In this document: positions 1-6,065 of the stretch, piece by piece
Numbering within the stretch: the first letter of the stretch is position 1
How the letters are laid out: each line of letters begins with the position of its first letter
Assembly (NCBI GenBank): GCA_025964455.1
Contig: JAOPYU010000276.1
Span: forward strand, 1 to 6,280
DNA: 6,280 nt
Direction of reading: 5' to 3'
From: Thermoleophilia bacterium
GTDB lineage: Bacteria; Actinomycetota; Thermoleophilia; Gaiellales; SKUG01
Position numbers and translations under genes: made by a program
Notes under the pieces: generated by a model
Told to the model about the DNA's origin: nothing
The model's input: the letters and a program-made list of their open reading frames with translations, nothing else
Database searches by the model: none

Positions 1-333
1 TACTCCGACGGCGTCGCCCAGGAGATCGACCGCGAGATCCAGCGCATCATCGACGAGGCCCACGCAACCGCGCGCCTCGTGCTCGAGGAGCACCGCGACG
101 AGCTCGAGCGCATGGCCGACATCCTCGTGATCCACGAGAACATGGATGCCGAGCAGCTCGAGCGCCTGCTGCGCGGCGAGGATCCGACGACCGTCTTCGA
201 GGAGACTGCTGCCGCGATCGCCGCCGAATCCGCCGCTGCGGAGGCCGAGGATGCCGCGGAGGCCGAAGCCGAGCAGGTGGAGAAGCGCTCGCCCGGCACC
301 GGGCAGCTGCGTCCCGGATTCAGTACCGAATGA
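1..333 (+). CDS. ftsH: ATP-dependent zinc metalloprotease FtsH, C-terminal end (5' partial)
   Basis: The reading frame is open from base 1 to a TGA at 331-333 and gives about 110 residues. The first part (YSDGVAQEIDREIQRIIDEA, followed by a long charged helix with LEEHRDELERMAD and LERLLRGE) matches the end of the FtsH peptidase domain, where a conserved helix pair follows the zinc site. The AAA+ ATPase module, the HEXXH motif and the transmembrane helices lie upstream of the window. FtsH is a hexameric inner-membrane protease that degrades misfolded membrane proteins and some regulators. The last 45 or so residues are an Ala/Glu-rich, poorly conserved tail, which is common in actinobacterial FtsH. 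The stop overlaps the folB start by 4 bp (ATGA), so the two genes are probably translationally coupled. Identification rests on family recognition of the C-terminus only. Confidence 0.88.
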   Translation, partial: YSDGVAQEIDREIQRIIDEAHATARLVLEEHRDELERMADILVIHENMDAEQLERLLRGEDPTTVFEETAAAIAAESAAAEAEDAAEAEAEQVEKRSPGTGQLRPGFSTE

Positions 334-725
334 GCGCAGCTGCCCCTGCCGCCCCCGCGACGATCCGGCTCGAGGGCCTGAGCGTCTACGCACACCACGG
401 CATGGTCGCCGAGGAGCGGTCGCTCGGGCAGCGCTTCGAATTCGACGTCGAGGTCGACCTGCCGCACTGCGCGGCGTGTCGCACCGACGAGGCGAGCGAT
501 TCGGTCGCCTATGAGGCCATCGCAGCGGTCGTGGTCGAGGTCGCCACGAACTTCCGCTTCAGCCTGATGGAGGCGCTCGCGGACGCCGTCTGCATGGAGC
601 TGCTGGCCGAGTTCCCGGTCTCGAGCGTGCGGCTCTCGGTCTCGAAGACGGCGCCGAGCATCCCGCATTCGGTGGCGCGCGCCACCGTCACCATCGAGCG
701 CACGCGCGCCCACCTGTCCGAGTAG
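330..725 (+). CDS. folB: Dihydroneopterin aldolase
   Basis: This 131-residue protein matches the usual FolB length of about 120. FolB converts 7,8-dihydroneopterin to 6-hydroxymethyl-7,8-dihydropterin and glycolaldehyde in folate synthesis, as a cytoplasmic octamer. Family landmarks appear in order: IRLEGLSVYAHHGMVAEER (12-30) with conserved Glu29 before GQ-F; TDEASDSVAYE with the active-site Tyr61; SLMEALAD with the pterin-binding Glu81; and SVSKTAPSIPH with the catalytic Lys106. The C-terminal strand VARATVTIERTR closes the tunnelling fold. Residues 2-10 are an Ala/Pro extension. The ATG overlaps the ftsH stop (ATGA) and has no strong Shine-Dalgarno sequence, which suggests coupling to ftsH translation. 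All expected catalytic residues are present, so the enzyme is probably active. The folE, folP and folK neighbours often found beside it are not in this window. Confidence 0.93.
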   Translation: MSAAAPAAPATIRLEGLSVYAHHGMVAEERSLGQRFEFDVEVDLPHCAACRTDEASDSVAYEAIAAVVVEVATNFRFSLMEALADAVCMELLAEFPVSSVRLSVSKTAPSIPHSVARATVTIERTRAHLSE

Positions 726-750
726 CGTTCCCGGACGGTGCCACAGGGGT

Positions 751-757
751 ACGGGGG
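751..757 (+). promoter_or_regulatory. Ribosome binding site deciding the DUF2469 start
   Basis: A G-run (ACGGGGG) ends four bases before the ATG at 762. A second purine run (CACAGGGG) lies a few bases further upstream. An in-frame GTG at 738 would add eight residues, but it has no comparable purine run and would extend beyond the usual family N-terminus. The ATG at 762 is therefore preferred. Confidence 0.5.
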
Positions 758-761
758 TCTC

Positions 762-1223
762 ATGGCGAATTCCGACGAGCTGGACGAGTACGACGCGGGC
801 CTCGAGCTACGGCTCAAGAAGGAGTACGCGGACGTCTTCCAGATCTTCCAGTTCTGCGTGGTCACCGACGAGGCGACCTACCTGTGCAACGAGCTGGAGA
901 TCGACTGCGTCCCGCACGCCGCCTACCTGCTGTTCGAGCTGGACATGCAGGACGTGTGGGTCTGGGATCGCAACCGCCCGACGCGGATCATCCCGCGCGC
1001 GCACGTGTTCACGACCGGTGACGTGACGGTCGAGCAGCTCCGTGGCGAAGGCGCAGAGCTCGAGGCAGCCCTGCCGACGGGGGTGCTGGACCAGCTGCGT
1101 GCCCACCTGGCAGCCGAGGACGACGTCGAAGATGGCGAGGCCACCGACGAGGAAGAGTCCGATGGTGAGGAAGCCGGAACGTCCGGAGCGGACGGCACGA
1201 CGGACGCCCCGCCCGAAAACTGA
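762..1223 (+). CDS. DUF2469 family protein (conserved actinobacterial, function unknown)
   Basis: This 153-residue soluble protein matches the DUF2469 family. Recognisable blocks are DELDEYDAGLELRLKKEYAD (5-24), a central TYLCNELEI segment, an L-F-E-L-M-Q-D-VWVWDRNRPTR block, and a closing VFTTGDVTVEQL. Relatives share the pattern E-Y-L-L-EY-DV, YL-NE, D-WVWD--RP-R and DV-VE-L. The family is nearly confined to Actinomycetota, is cytoplasmic, and has no established function. Conservation ends near residue 100. The rest is a strongly acidic Asp/Glu/Gly/Thr tail with no hydrophobic segment, longer than in the typical short members of about 100-110 residues. The start at 762 puts the conserved helix close to the N-terminus, as in relatives. 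The gene sits 36 bp after folB on the same strand and may be co-transcribed with ftsH-folB. Confidence 0.85.
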   Translation: MANSDELDEYDAGLELRLKKEYADVFQIFQFCVVTDEATYLCNELEIDCVPHAAYLLFELDMQDVWVWDRNRPTRIIPRAHVFTTGDVTVEQLRGEGAELEAALPTGVLDQLRAHLAAEDDVEDGEATDEEESDGEEAGTSGADGTTDAPPEN

Positions 1224-1272
1224 CGGGGAACCGCCAGAACCGGCCTGAGTCTCCTGCAGCGAATTTCCGCTC

Positions 1273-1315
1273 ACCACCTGCTCCGGCTTGATCGATTGAT
1301 TCGACTACAGGTGGT
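1273..1315 (+). promoter_or_regulatory. Inverted repeat enclosing the Shine-Dalgarno of the next gene
   Basis: ACCACCTG (1273-1280) and CAGGTGGT (1308-1315) are perfect 8-base complements separated by 27 bases. The right arm contains AGGTGG (1309-1314), the best Shine-Dalgarno match for the GTG start at 1324, with nine bases between them. In RNA the left arm would act as an anti-Shine-Dalgarno and could hide the ribosome site. The loop is relatively AT-rich and contains a smaller TCGA/TCGA pair (1292-1295 and 1301-1304). There is no T-tract, so it does not look like a classical terminator for the gene upstream. It does not match the cyclic-di-GMP riboswitch core as far as I can tell by eye. 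The pairing is read directly from the sequence; a regulatory role is inference. Confidence 0.4.
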
Positions 1316-1323
1316 CCCTGCCA

Positions 1324-2418
1324 GTGCCGATAGGCCGAGCAGGCATGTACCGGCTTTCACCCGCACCCTTCGCGATCCTCGCGTTCCTTGTCGCGTCCTT
1401 CGTCACTCCCGCCCTCGCGGGGGCCGAGGAGACGCCGGCTGCCACGGTCGCGCCGGTGCTTGAGACACCTGCCGTCGGCGCCGCGAACTTCACCGAGGGC
1501 GGCTCCATGACCTTCGAGTGGCGCGGGTCCCTCCAGGGCGACGAGGACGCGCTCGAGCGCTCGTCCTTCCGGCTCGAGGTCATCAAGTCCAGCGAGCTGC
1601 CGTCCGGATCGCAGACGGCCTGGCCCGATGCAGAGCTCTTCGCCCAGACCACCGCGGGCCAGAACGAGACGAGCGCCCAGGTCGGCGTCCCCGATGCCGG
1701 CGACTACCGCTGGCGCGTGTGCGCGTGGGGAGTCGTCGACGACGTCGTCGACAACACGATCCAGCAGATCCCCGGTGGCTGCAGCAGCTCGCGCGCCTTC
1801 ACGACGATCGCGGCGACGATCAAGTCGTCCACCATCGGCGAGCTCAAGATGCAGACCAAGGTCCAGCAGGAGGGCGAGGTCAAGAAGGTCTTCGTCACCA
1901 AGGAGACCGACACCACGGAGTCGACCCCGGCTCCCACGACCACCACGAATCCCGTGACCAAGGTCGCCAAGGAGATCCTCAAGCCGGCGATCTTCCAGCG
2001 CGTCACGCGCGAGAACACGACGCGCGGCGGCGGATCCTCCGTGACGTTCGGCAGCGACAAGGCTGCGATCCCGGGCGACCTGGACTCCGAGGCCACGGCC
2101 GACAAGGAGCGCACCGTGGGTGGCCGCGTCGCGAGCGGCCTGACGACCACCCTGCCGGGCGTGCCGATCCCCTTCTGGACCCTCGCGCTGCTCCTGGCCA
2201 CCGTGCCGATCGCGCGTGCCTGGCGGCGCAGCGTGCTCGGAATGTTCGACTGGGCTGACGGCTCGGTCGACGGTTCCGGGACGTTCGACGATCCGATCGA
2301 CGATTTGCGGAACGTTCAGGACGCTCCTGTACTCAAGCCTGCCCCGATCAACGCCGATGGCTCCGCACCGGGCCTCACCTCCGACTCCGCACCGGATCGG
2401 AGGCGCCGCGCGGCTTAA
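1324..2418 (+). CDS. Exported single-pass membrane protein with fibronectin-like outer domain
   Basis: The protein has 364 residues and no family I can name with certainty. An N-terminal signal sequence (hydrophobic residues about 13-31) ends in an ALA-G site near 32/33. Residues about 50-163 look like a fibronectin type III or related beta-sandwich: SMTFEWRG, then SFRLEVIKSS, then DAGDYRWRVCAWG, ending SSSRAFTT. Cys133 and Cys153 are the only cysteines and could form a disulfide outside the cell. A Thr/Ser/Pro-rich linker (about 190-215) and a charged region follow. One transmembrane helix (about 281-299) is closed by RAWRR, and a 60-residue acidic/Pro tail should lie in the cytoplasm. The GTG at 1324 is chosen because AGGTGG lies nine bases upstream; an in-frame ATG at 1345 is an alternative that keeps the signal peptide. 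The cyclase gene starts 6 bp after the stop, so the two probably form one operon and the protein may present a ligand or partner to that receptor. Confidence 0.75.
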   Translation: MPIGRAGMYRLSPAPFAILAFLVASFVTPALAGAEETPAATVAPVLETPAVGAANFTEGGSMTFEWRGSLQGDEDALERSSFRLEVIKSSELPSGSQTAWPDAELFAQTTAGQNETSAQVGVPDAGDYRWRVCAWGVVDDVVDNTIQQIPGGCSSSRAFTTIAATIKSSTIGELKMQTKVQQEGEVKKVFVTKETDTTESTPAPTTTTNPVTKVAKEILKPAIFQRVTRENTTRGGGSSVTFGSDKAAIPGDLDSEATADKERTVGGRVASGLTTTLPGVPIPFWTLALLLATVPIARAWRRSVLGMFDWADGSVDGSGTFDDPIDDLRNVQDAPVLKPAPINADGSAPGLTSDSAPDRRRRAA

Positions 2419-2424
2419 GGACTG

Positions 2425-4560
2425 ATGGACCGATTCCGAGACCGATATGACGCGATCTCCTTCCGAGGGCGGCTCCTGCTGCTCCTGGTTGCGGTGTCGC
2501 TGATCCAGGCTGGCGTTGCTGCGTACGTCTTCTTCGACCTGCAGTCCAAGCCCGCCGAGCAGCGCGTGCAGGCGCAGCTCAACGCCGCGCTCCGGGGCAT
2601 CGCCCCCGTCGTGGATTCCGAGATGAACCGGGCCTCGGATCGACTGGGCACCCTGCTCGAGGAGCCCGCGCTGAAGCCCGCGATCGAGGCGCAGTCCTGG
2701 GGCGAGGTGGAGCAGCTCGTCAACGATGGCCAGGCCGACCCCGCTGCCGTCGCTCCCGATCCGGCAGCTGCCGTCGACGGCTTCGAGGAGCAGGGCAAGC
2801 CCGCCGCTGCCCCTGGCGAACTGCGCGCATACGTCACCGATGCAACCGGCGAGGTCGTCGCGGGAACCCGCCCCGATGGCGCCCTCCTCGAACAGGGCGG
2901 CGTGACGTCGAGCAAGCTCGTGCAGGACGGCAAGCTCCTCGCCACCGTGCATGTCCCGGTCGTGGTGGATGCAGCGTTCCTGCGGGACCGCATCTCCAGC
3001 TACGTGCCCAAGGGCGTCGACGTGTTCGTCGCCGACCAGGACAGCATCGTGTCGACAGCGGTCGACGGTGGCGCCGAGCAGGATCGCCCCGCGACCCTGC
3101 GCGAGGGCCTGCGTGAGGTCGACCTCGGTGGCACCGCCCAGCTCGCACTGACCCAGCCACTGCTCGACGGCAGCGTGCTCGTCGGTGCCTCGATCCCCGC
3201 GGAGACCGCCGCCGCGCAGCGCCGCGAAGGACTCAGCTCGCTCTGGGGCTTCATCGCCCTGCTCGCCATCATGATGGTCGGCGTGTCGTGGTTCATCACC
3301 CGCGCCGTGGGCGAGACGCTCCGCAAGTTCGCAGGGATCGCCCGTGAGCTGGCGGGTGGCCAGCTGAATCGACGCATCCCGGTGACGGGCGACGACGAGA
3401 TCGCGATCCTCTCTTCCTCCTTCAACGACATGGCCGAGAACCTCGAGGACCGCATCGGTCGGCTCACCGAGGCACGCGCGAGCATGCGGCGCCAGGTCGA
3501 CCTGTTCGGCGAGGCGCTGGCCAACGCGACCGAGGTCGACGAGATGCTGCACGCGGTCTGCAGCCTCGCGATGGAGTCCACCTCCGCCACCCACGCACGT
3601 TTCTGGACCGTCGACGACGAGGGTCGGTTCGAGCACGCCGCGTGCATCGGCCTGCGCCCCAACGACACCGAGCCGTGCGGTCTCGAGAAGGCTGTTCCGG
3701 TCCGCAACGCCTCCGTGCGTGGCGAGGGCGAGCCGCACTGGCTGGTCGTGCCGGCGCGCATGCGCGACGGGCAGATCGTGGGCCTGCTGACGCTCGTCTC
3801 CACCCGCGAGGCCTTCGCAGACGACGACGTCCGCATCGCCGAGCGCATCGCCATCCAGGCCGCCGTGGCGATCGACAACGCACGCATGCACGAGCAGCTC
3901 CGACTGCAGGCGACGCGTGACGGGCTCACCGGCCTGCCGAACCACCGCTCCCTCCAGGACGAGCTCACCAAGCGTCTTGCCGAGGCGTACGAGACCGGCA
4001 TGCCGCTCGGCATCTGCCTGCTCGACATCGACAACTTCAAGCGTGTCAATGACACGTACGGCCACCCGGTCGGCGACGAGGCGATCAAGGCGATCGGCCG
4101 CACGCTGGCTCACGGCGTGGGCGGCATGGGCATGGTCGGGCGTTACGGCGGCGAGGAGTTCGTCGTCATCATGCCGGGCTGCGACGCCGACGCCGCGATG
4201 CGGATCGCCGATCGACTGCGCGAAGACATCACCTACATCGAGGTTCCGCTCGAGGATGGCGGCGTGCTCAAGGTGACGTCATCGTTCGGTGTCACGAACG
4301 TCGATCAGCAGCACCCGGGCGTGCGCGTCGAGAATGCCGAGCTGCTCCACCAGGCAGACGTCGGTCTCTACAACGCCAAGCGCTCCGGCAAGAACAAGTG
4401 CATGCTGGCCGGCCCCGACACGATCGTCATCGAGATGAGCGACGCCGAGAAGGCCAAGCTCGCAGCTCGCGAGAGCGGCGACCTGGCAGCCGAGAATGCT
4501 GCTGCCGACCTGCTCGCTGCCAGCCAGGCCGCGTCGGATCCGCTCGACCTCGCCGCCTGA
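2425..4560 (+). CDS. Membrane receptor diguanylate cyclase (sensor-HAMP-GAF-GGDEF)
   Basis: This 711-residue protein should condense two GTP into cyclic di-GMP. Order of parts: TM1 (about 17-38); an extracytoplasmic sensor region (about 39-270) that I cannot assign to a named family; TM2 (about 273-293); HAMP linker (about 292-345, with PVTGDDEIAILSSSFNDM); GAF domain (about 360-490, ending in AIQAAVAIDNARMHEQL); GGDEF domain from DGLTGLPN (499-506). Catalytic features look intact: the metal-binding DID of DIDNFKRVND (534-543) and the signature RYGGEEF (573-579). The inhibitory RxxD site normally found just upstream reads GGMG, so product feedback is probably absent. After the GGDEF domain there is an Ala-rich tail of about 55 residues. 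AAGGA lies three bases before the ATG, overlapping the previous stop, so expression is probably coupled to the surface-protein gene. The outer domain and GAF could both receive signals. Confidence 0.93.
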   Translation: MDRFRDRYDAISFRGRLLLLLVAVSLIQAGVAAYVFFDLQSKPAEQRVQAQLNAALRGIAPVVDSEMNRASDRLGTLLEEPALKPAIEAQSWGEVEQLVNDGQADPAAVAPDPAAAVDGFEEQGKPAAAPGELRAYVTDATGEVVAGTRPDGALLEQGGVTSSKLVQDGKLLATVHVPVVVDAAFLRDRISSYVPKGVDVFVADQDSIVSTAVDGGAEQDRPATLREGLREVDLGGTAQLALTQPLLDGSVLVGASIPAETAAAQRREGLSSLWGFIALLAIMMVGVSWFITRAVGETLRKFAGIARELAGGQLNRRIPVTGDDEIAILSSSFNDMAENLEDRIGRLTEARASMRRQVDLFGEALANATEVDEMLHAVCSLAMESTSATHARFWTVDDEGRFEHAACIGLRPNDTEPCGLEKAVPVRNASVRGEGEPHWLVVPARMRDGQIVGLLTLVSTREAFADDDVRIAERIAIQAAVAIDNARMHEQLRLQATRDGLTGLPNHRSLQDELTKRLAEAYETGMPLGICLLDIDNFKRVNDTYGHPVGDEAIKAIGRTLAHGVGGMGMVGRYGGEEFVVIMPGCDADAAMRIADRLREDITYIEVPLEDGGVLKVTSSFGVTNVDQQHPGVRVENAELLHQADVGLYNAKRSGKNKCMLAGPDTIVIEMSDAEKAKLAARESGDLAAENAAADLLAASQAASDPLDLAA

Positions 4561-4572
4561 CCTCAGAGGTCG
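4545..4572. terminator. Inverted repeat spanning the two convergent stop codons
   Basis: GACCTC-A-GAGGTC (4559-4571) is a perfect 13-base dyad containing the stop of the cyclase gene (4558-4560, which it overlaps) and the stop of the convergent gene (4563-4565). A longer alternative stem pairs CGACCTC (4545-4551) with GAGGTCG (4566-4572) around a 14-base loop. No T-tract follows on either strand. The convergent genes are 2 bp apart, so any transcription stop between them must use sequence such as this. A terminator role is inferred from position and is weakly supported. Confidence 0.3.
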
Positions 4573-5270
4573 TCGCCCGATTCGGAGAAAGCGTCGGTGT
4601 TGCCGAGCGCGCTGGTGACATCGCGCACGACGTGACCGTGGTTCTGCTGACCCGATGCGCTCGCGAGCTTCATGACCAGCTTGGGATCCACGCGGCCTGA
4701 CACCAGCATCTGCTCGAGCTTCTCGACGGCGCCCGTGACGTAGGACATCTGCTGCTTGAAGATCGCGAGGCGCGCCGGGTCCTGGATGAGCGACGGATCC
4801 TTCGCCTGTGACGCGACGCTGTCGCCCGCGGCCTCGAGCGACGCGATGGTGGCTGCGACCTTGCGGGCGCCGGCCAGGTCCACGCGGTGTTCGTCAGCCG
4901 CGATGGCGAGCTTGAGCCGCGCGCGGTCACCTGAGTTGAGCGAACCTCCGCCCTCGAGCCGGGCGAGCATCGACGCGAGCATCCGCCGAGCGTTCGATCC
5001 TGGAGCGGCGCCGACCATGCCGCGCAACTCGTGCAGCTGGGCCGCCTGGCCCTTCGACTCCTGGGCGAGCGCGAGCTTCGCCGGATCGCTCCTGTCGGCG
5101 CCGGTCGCGCTGGCAGCGAGCTTCGCTTCGAGTGCGCGGCCGCGCCCCTGCAGGTTCATGAGCTGGCCGAAGGTCTCGCGCTTGCCGCTCGGCAGCGCGC
5201 CGTATGCGGGCCGTGGCTCGATGGCGGCGGGCTGGGTGAAGCCCGGTGTGGTGGCGTTGATCTCGGTCAT
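4563..5270 (-). CDS. Hypothetical helical protein with two DPA(K/R)LA repeats
   Basis: This 235-residue protein is one I do not recognise. It has no signal peptide, no hydrophobic segment and no cysteine, and it is rich in Ala, Leu, Ser and Lys with helix-forming stretches throughout, so it is probably soluble. The first 30 residues are Pro/Thr-rich and look disordered. Two stretches have a similar layout: DPAKLALAQ (62-70), followed by a helix to LRGMVGA, and DPARLAIFKQQ (164-174), followed by a helix to LEQMLVSG. This suggests an internal duplication of about 25 residues. A short helix after a DP-x-x-L turn is loosely reminiscent of type III secretion rod or needle subunits, but that is too weak to name it. 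Third-position GC is high on this strand. The ATG at 5270 has a C-rich leader without a Shine-Dalgarno sequence, so initiation may be leaderless or unusual. The gene lies downstream of a membrane-protein gene on the same strand. Confidence 0.68.
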   Translation of the reverse strand: MTEINATTPGFTQPAAIEPRPAYGALPSGKRETFGQLMNLQGRGRALEAKLAASATGADRSDPAKLALAQESKGQAAQLHELRGMVGAAPGSNARRMLASMLARLEGGGSLNSGDRARLKLAIAADEHRVDLAGARKVAATIASLEAAGDSVASQAKDPSLIQDPARLAIFKQQMSYVTGAVEKLEQMLVSGRVDPKLVMKLASASGQQNHGHVVRDVTSALGNTDAFSESGDDL

Positions 5271-5280
5271 GGGGAGCCCA

Positions 5281-5316
5281 AGGGGGATCGGCGCGCCACT
5301 AGGGGGAGGGCGCGCC
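5281..5316. repeat. Tandem AGGGGGA-GGCGCGCC repeat forming a hairpin
   Basis: Two near-copies lie next to each other: AGGGGGA TC GGCGCGCC (5281-5297) and AGGGGGA G GGCGCGCC (5301-5316), with a period of 19-20 bases. GGCGCGCC is itself a palindrome, so the copies at 5290-5297 and 5309-5316 can also pair as an 8-base GC stem around an 11-base loop. The element lies 11 to 46 bases upstream of the start of the minus-strand gene at 5270, inside its probable leader. It could be a protein-binding site, a leader hairpin or simply a local duplication. The repeat is plain; its role is unknown. Confidence 0.5.
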
Positions 5317-5354
5317 TGCTAACTCCACGATGGGCCCGAATGCCCACGCCGTCA

Positions 5355-5367
5355 AGGGAAAGTCCCT
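5355..5367 (-). terminator. Short hairpin just after the 5370-5954 gene
   Basis: On the minus strand, AGGGA and TCCCT flank a 3-base loop and begin two bases after the TGA stop at 5370-5372. A short TTGACGG follows rather than a T-tract. The stem is only 5 bp, so it is a weak terminator candidate at best. TTGACG could instead be a -35-like hexamer for the next minus-strand gene, but I see no convincing -10 at the right distance. Confidence 0.18.
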
Positions 5368-5369
5368 GC

Positions 5370-5954
5370 TCAGCGGGTGGGGCCGGATGCAGCGGCGCCG
5401 CGTGGCACCGGGGCATCCGTGGCTGCCGCGGCGCGTGCGCGTTCGCGCGCGCGATCCAGGTCTTCCTGGATCGGCTTGGTGAGCCAGTCGGCGACCAGGT
5501 TGGAGACGATCGCCACCGCCGGCGCCATCACGATGCCCTTGGAGGCGCCCATGCCGGCGCTGCGCAGTCGCGAGGCGCGAATGCCGTCGACCGATCGCGC
5601 CGGGATGAGCCCACCCACGAGCGCGCCCCACGTGCCACCGAGTGCGGAGCCGACCAGGAGGCTCGGCACGATGCCGGGGTCCTCATCGTGCGACACCAGG
5701 CTCAGCACGGCCGGGGTCGTGGCGGCGACCATCGGCACGCCGACCTTGAACAGCAGTCCTGCACCCAGCTTGGCCGGCATCGCATGCGCGAACTCCTTGG
5801 CCTTCTGGATGAACTCGACGCGGCGCGCGCTCGGAAGCCCGAGCGGCAGCTCCAGCTGCACGTCGTGTGGCGTACCGCGCAGTCGTTCGACCAGCGCGCG
5901 CACACCGTGATTGTTCGGCCCCTCGACCATGACCCGTCCCGGTATCGACAACAT
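5370..5954 (-). CDS. Small unknown membrane protein with three hydrophobic segments
   Basis: This 194-residue protein belongs to no family I recognise. A soluble N-terminal part of about 60 residues includes a charged helix (VEFIQKAKEFAHAMPAK, 46-62). Three Gly/Ala-rich hydrophobic segments follow at about 63-88, 96-118 and 138-157. The middle one (LLVGSALGGTWGALVGG) has small-residue spacing typical of tightly packed or glycine-zipper helices. The C-terminus is a charged Arg/Ala helix (about 160-178) and a Pro/Ala tail, probably cytoplasmic. The ATG at 5954 has GGGG directly against it, which is too close for a normal Shine-Dalgarno sequence. The in-frame ATG at 5930 has GGGACGGG a few bases upstream and may be the true start, giving 186 residues. 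An in-frame TAG just upstream rules out a longer gene. Two large dyad elements lie upstream and may control it. Opposite-strand frames here are Arg-rich and look like shadows. Confidence 0.68.
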   Translation of the reverse strand: MLSIPGRVMVEGPNNHGVRALVERLRGTPHDVQLELPLGLPSARRVEFIQKAKEFAHAMPAKLGAGLLFKVGVPMVAATTPAVLSLVSHDEDPGIVPSLLVGSALGGTWGALVGGLIPARSVDGIRASRLRSAGMGASKGIVMAPAVAIVSNLVADWLTKPIQEDLDRARERARAAAATDAPVPRGAAASGPTR

Positions 5955-6065
5955 CCCCTACCGGTCCATCGGTCCCGGCGCCCTCCCCGTTTCGCCGCTC
6001 CCTCCACGACAGCCGAACCCGGATCGCAGGGTGCGCGAGCGCCGCACCCACGCGCGTCGACGCCG

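Noticed and set aside
738..761. GTG start giving the DUF2469 protein eight more residues
   Set aside because: There is no good ribosome site, and it would extend beyond the normal family N-terminus. The ATG at 762 has a G-run at suitable distance.
1306..1313. TACAGGTG shared with the right end of dyad copy 1 (6101-6108)
   Set aside because: The match is only eight bases and the surrounding dyad is absent at the first site, so chance is likely.
1224..1323. Possible cyclic-di-GMP riboswitch ahead of the cyclase operon
   Set aside because: The expected conserved core and paired helices were not found by eye. Only the simple inverted repeat around the Shine-Dalgarno sequence is supported.
1732..1752. 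Repeated GTCGTCGAC palindromic run
   Set aside because: It simply encodes a Val-Val-Asp-Asp-Val-Val-Asp stretch inside the surface-protein gene, using the preferred GC-ending codons.
1357..4113. A 918-codon open frame on the minus strand opposite the surface-protein and cyclase genes
   Set aside because: Its translation is rich in Arg, Gly, His and Leu with no recognisable domain, while the plus strand encodes clear HAMP, GAF and GGDEF domains. Long antisense frames are expected in high-GC DNA.
4756..5322. A 188-codon plus-strand frame opposite the helical unknown gene
   Set aside because: It is Ser/Ala/Arg-rich without domain features. The minus-strand frame has better amino-acid composition and high third-position GC.
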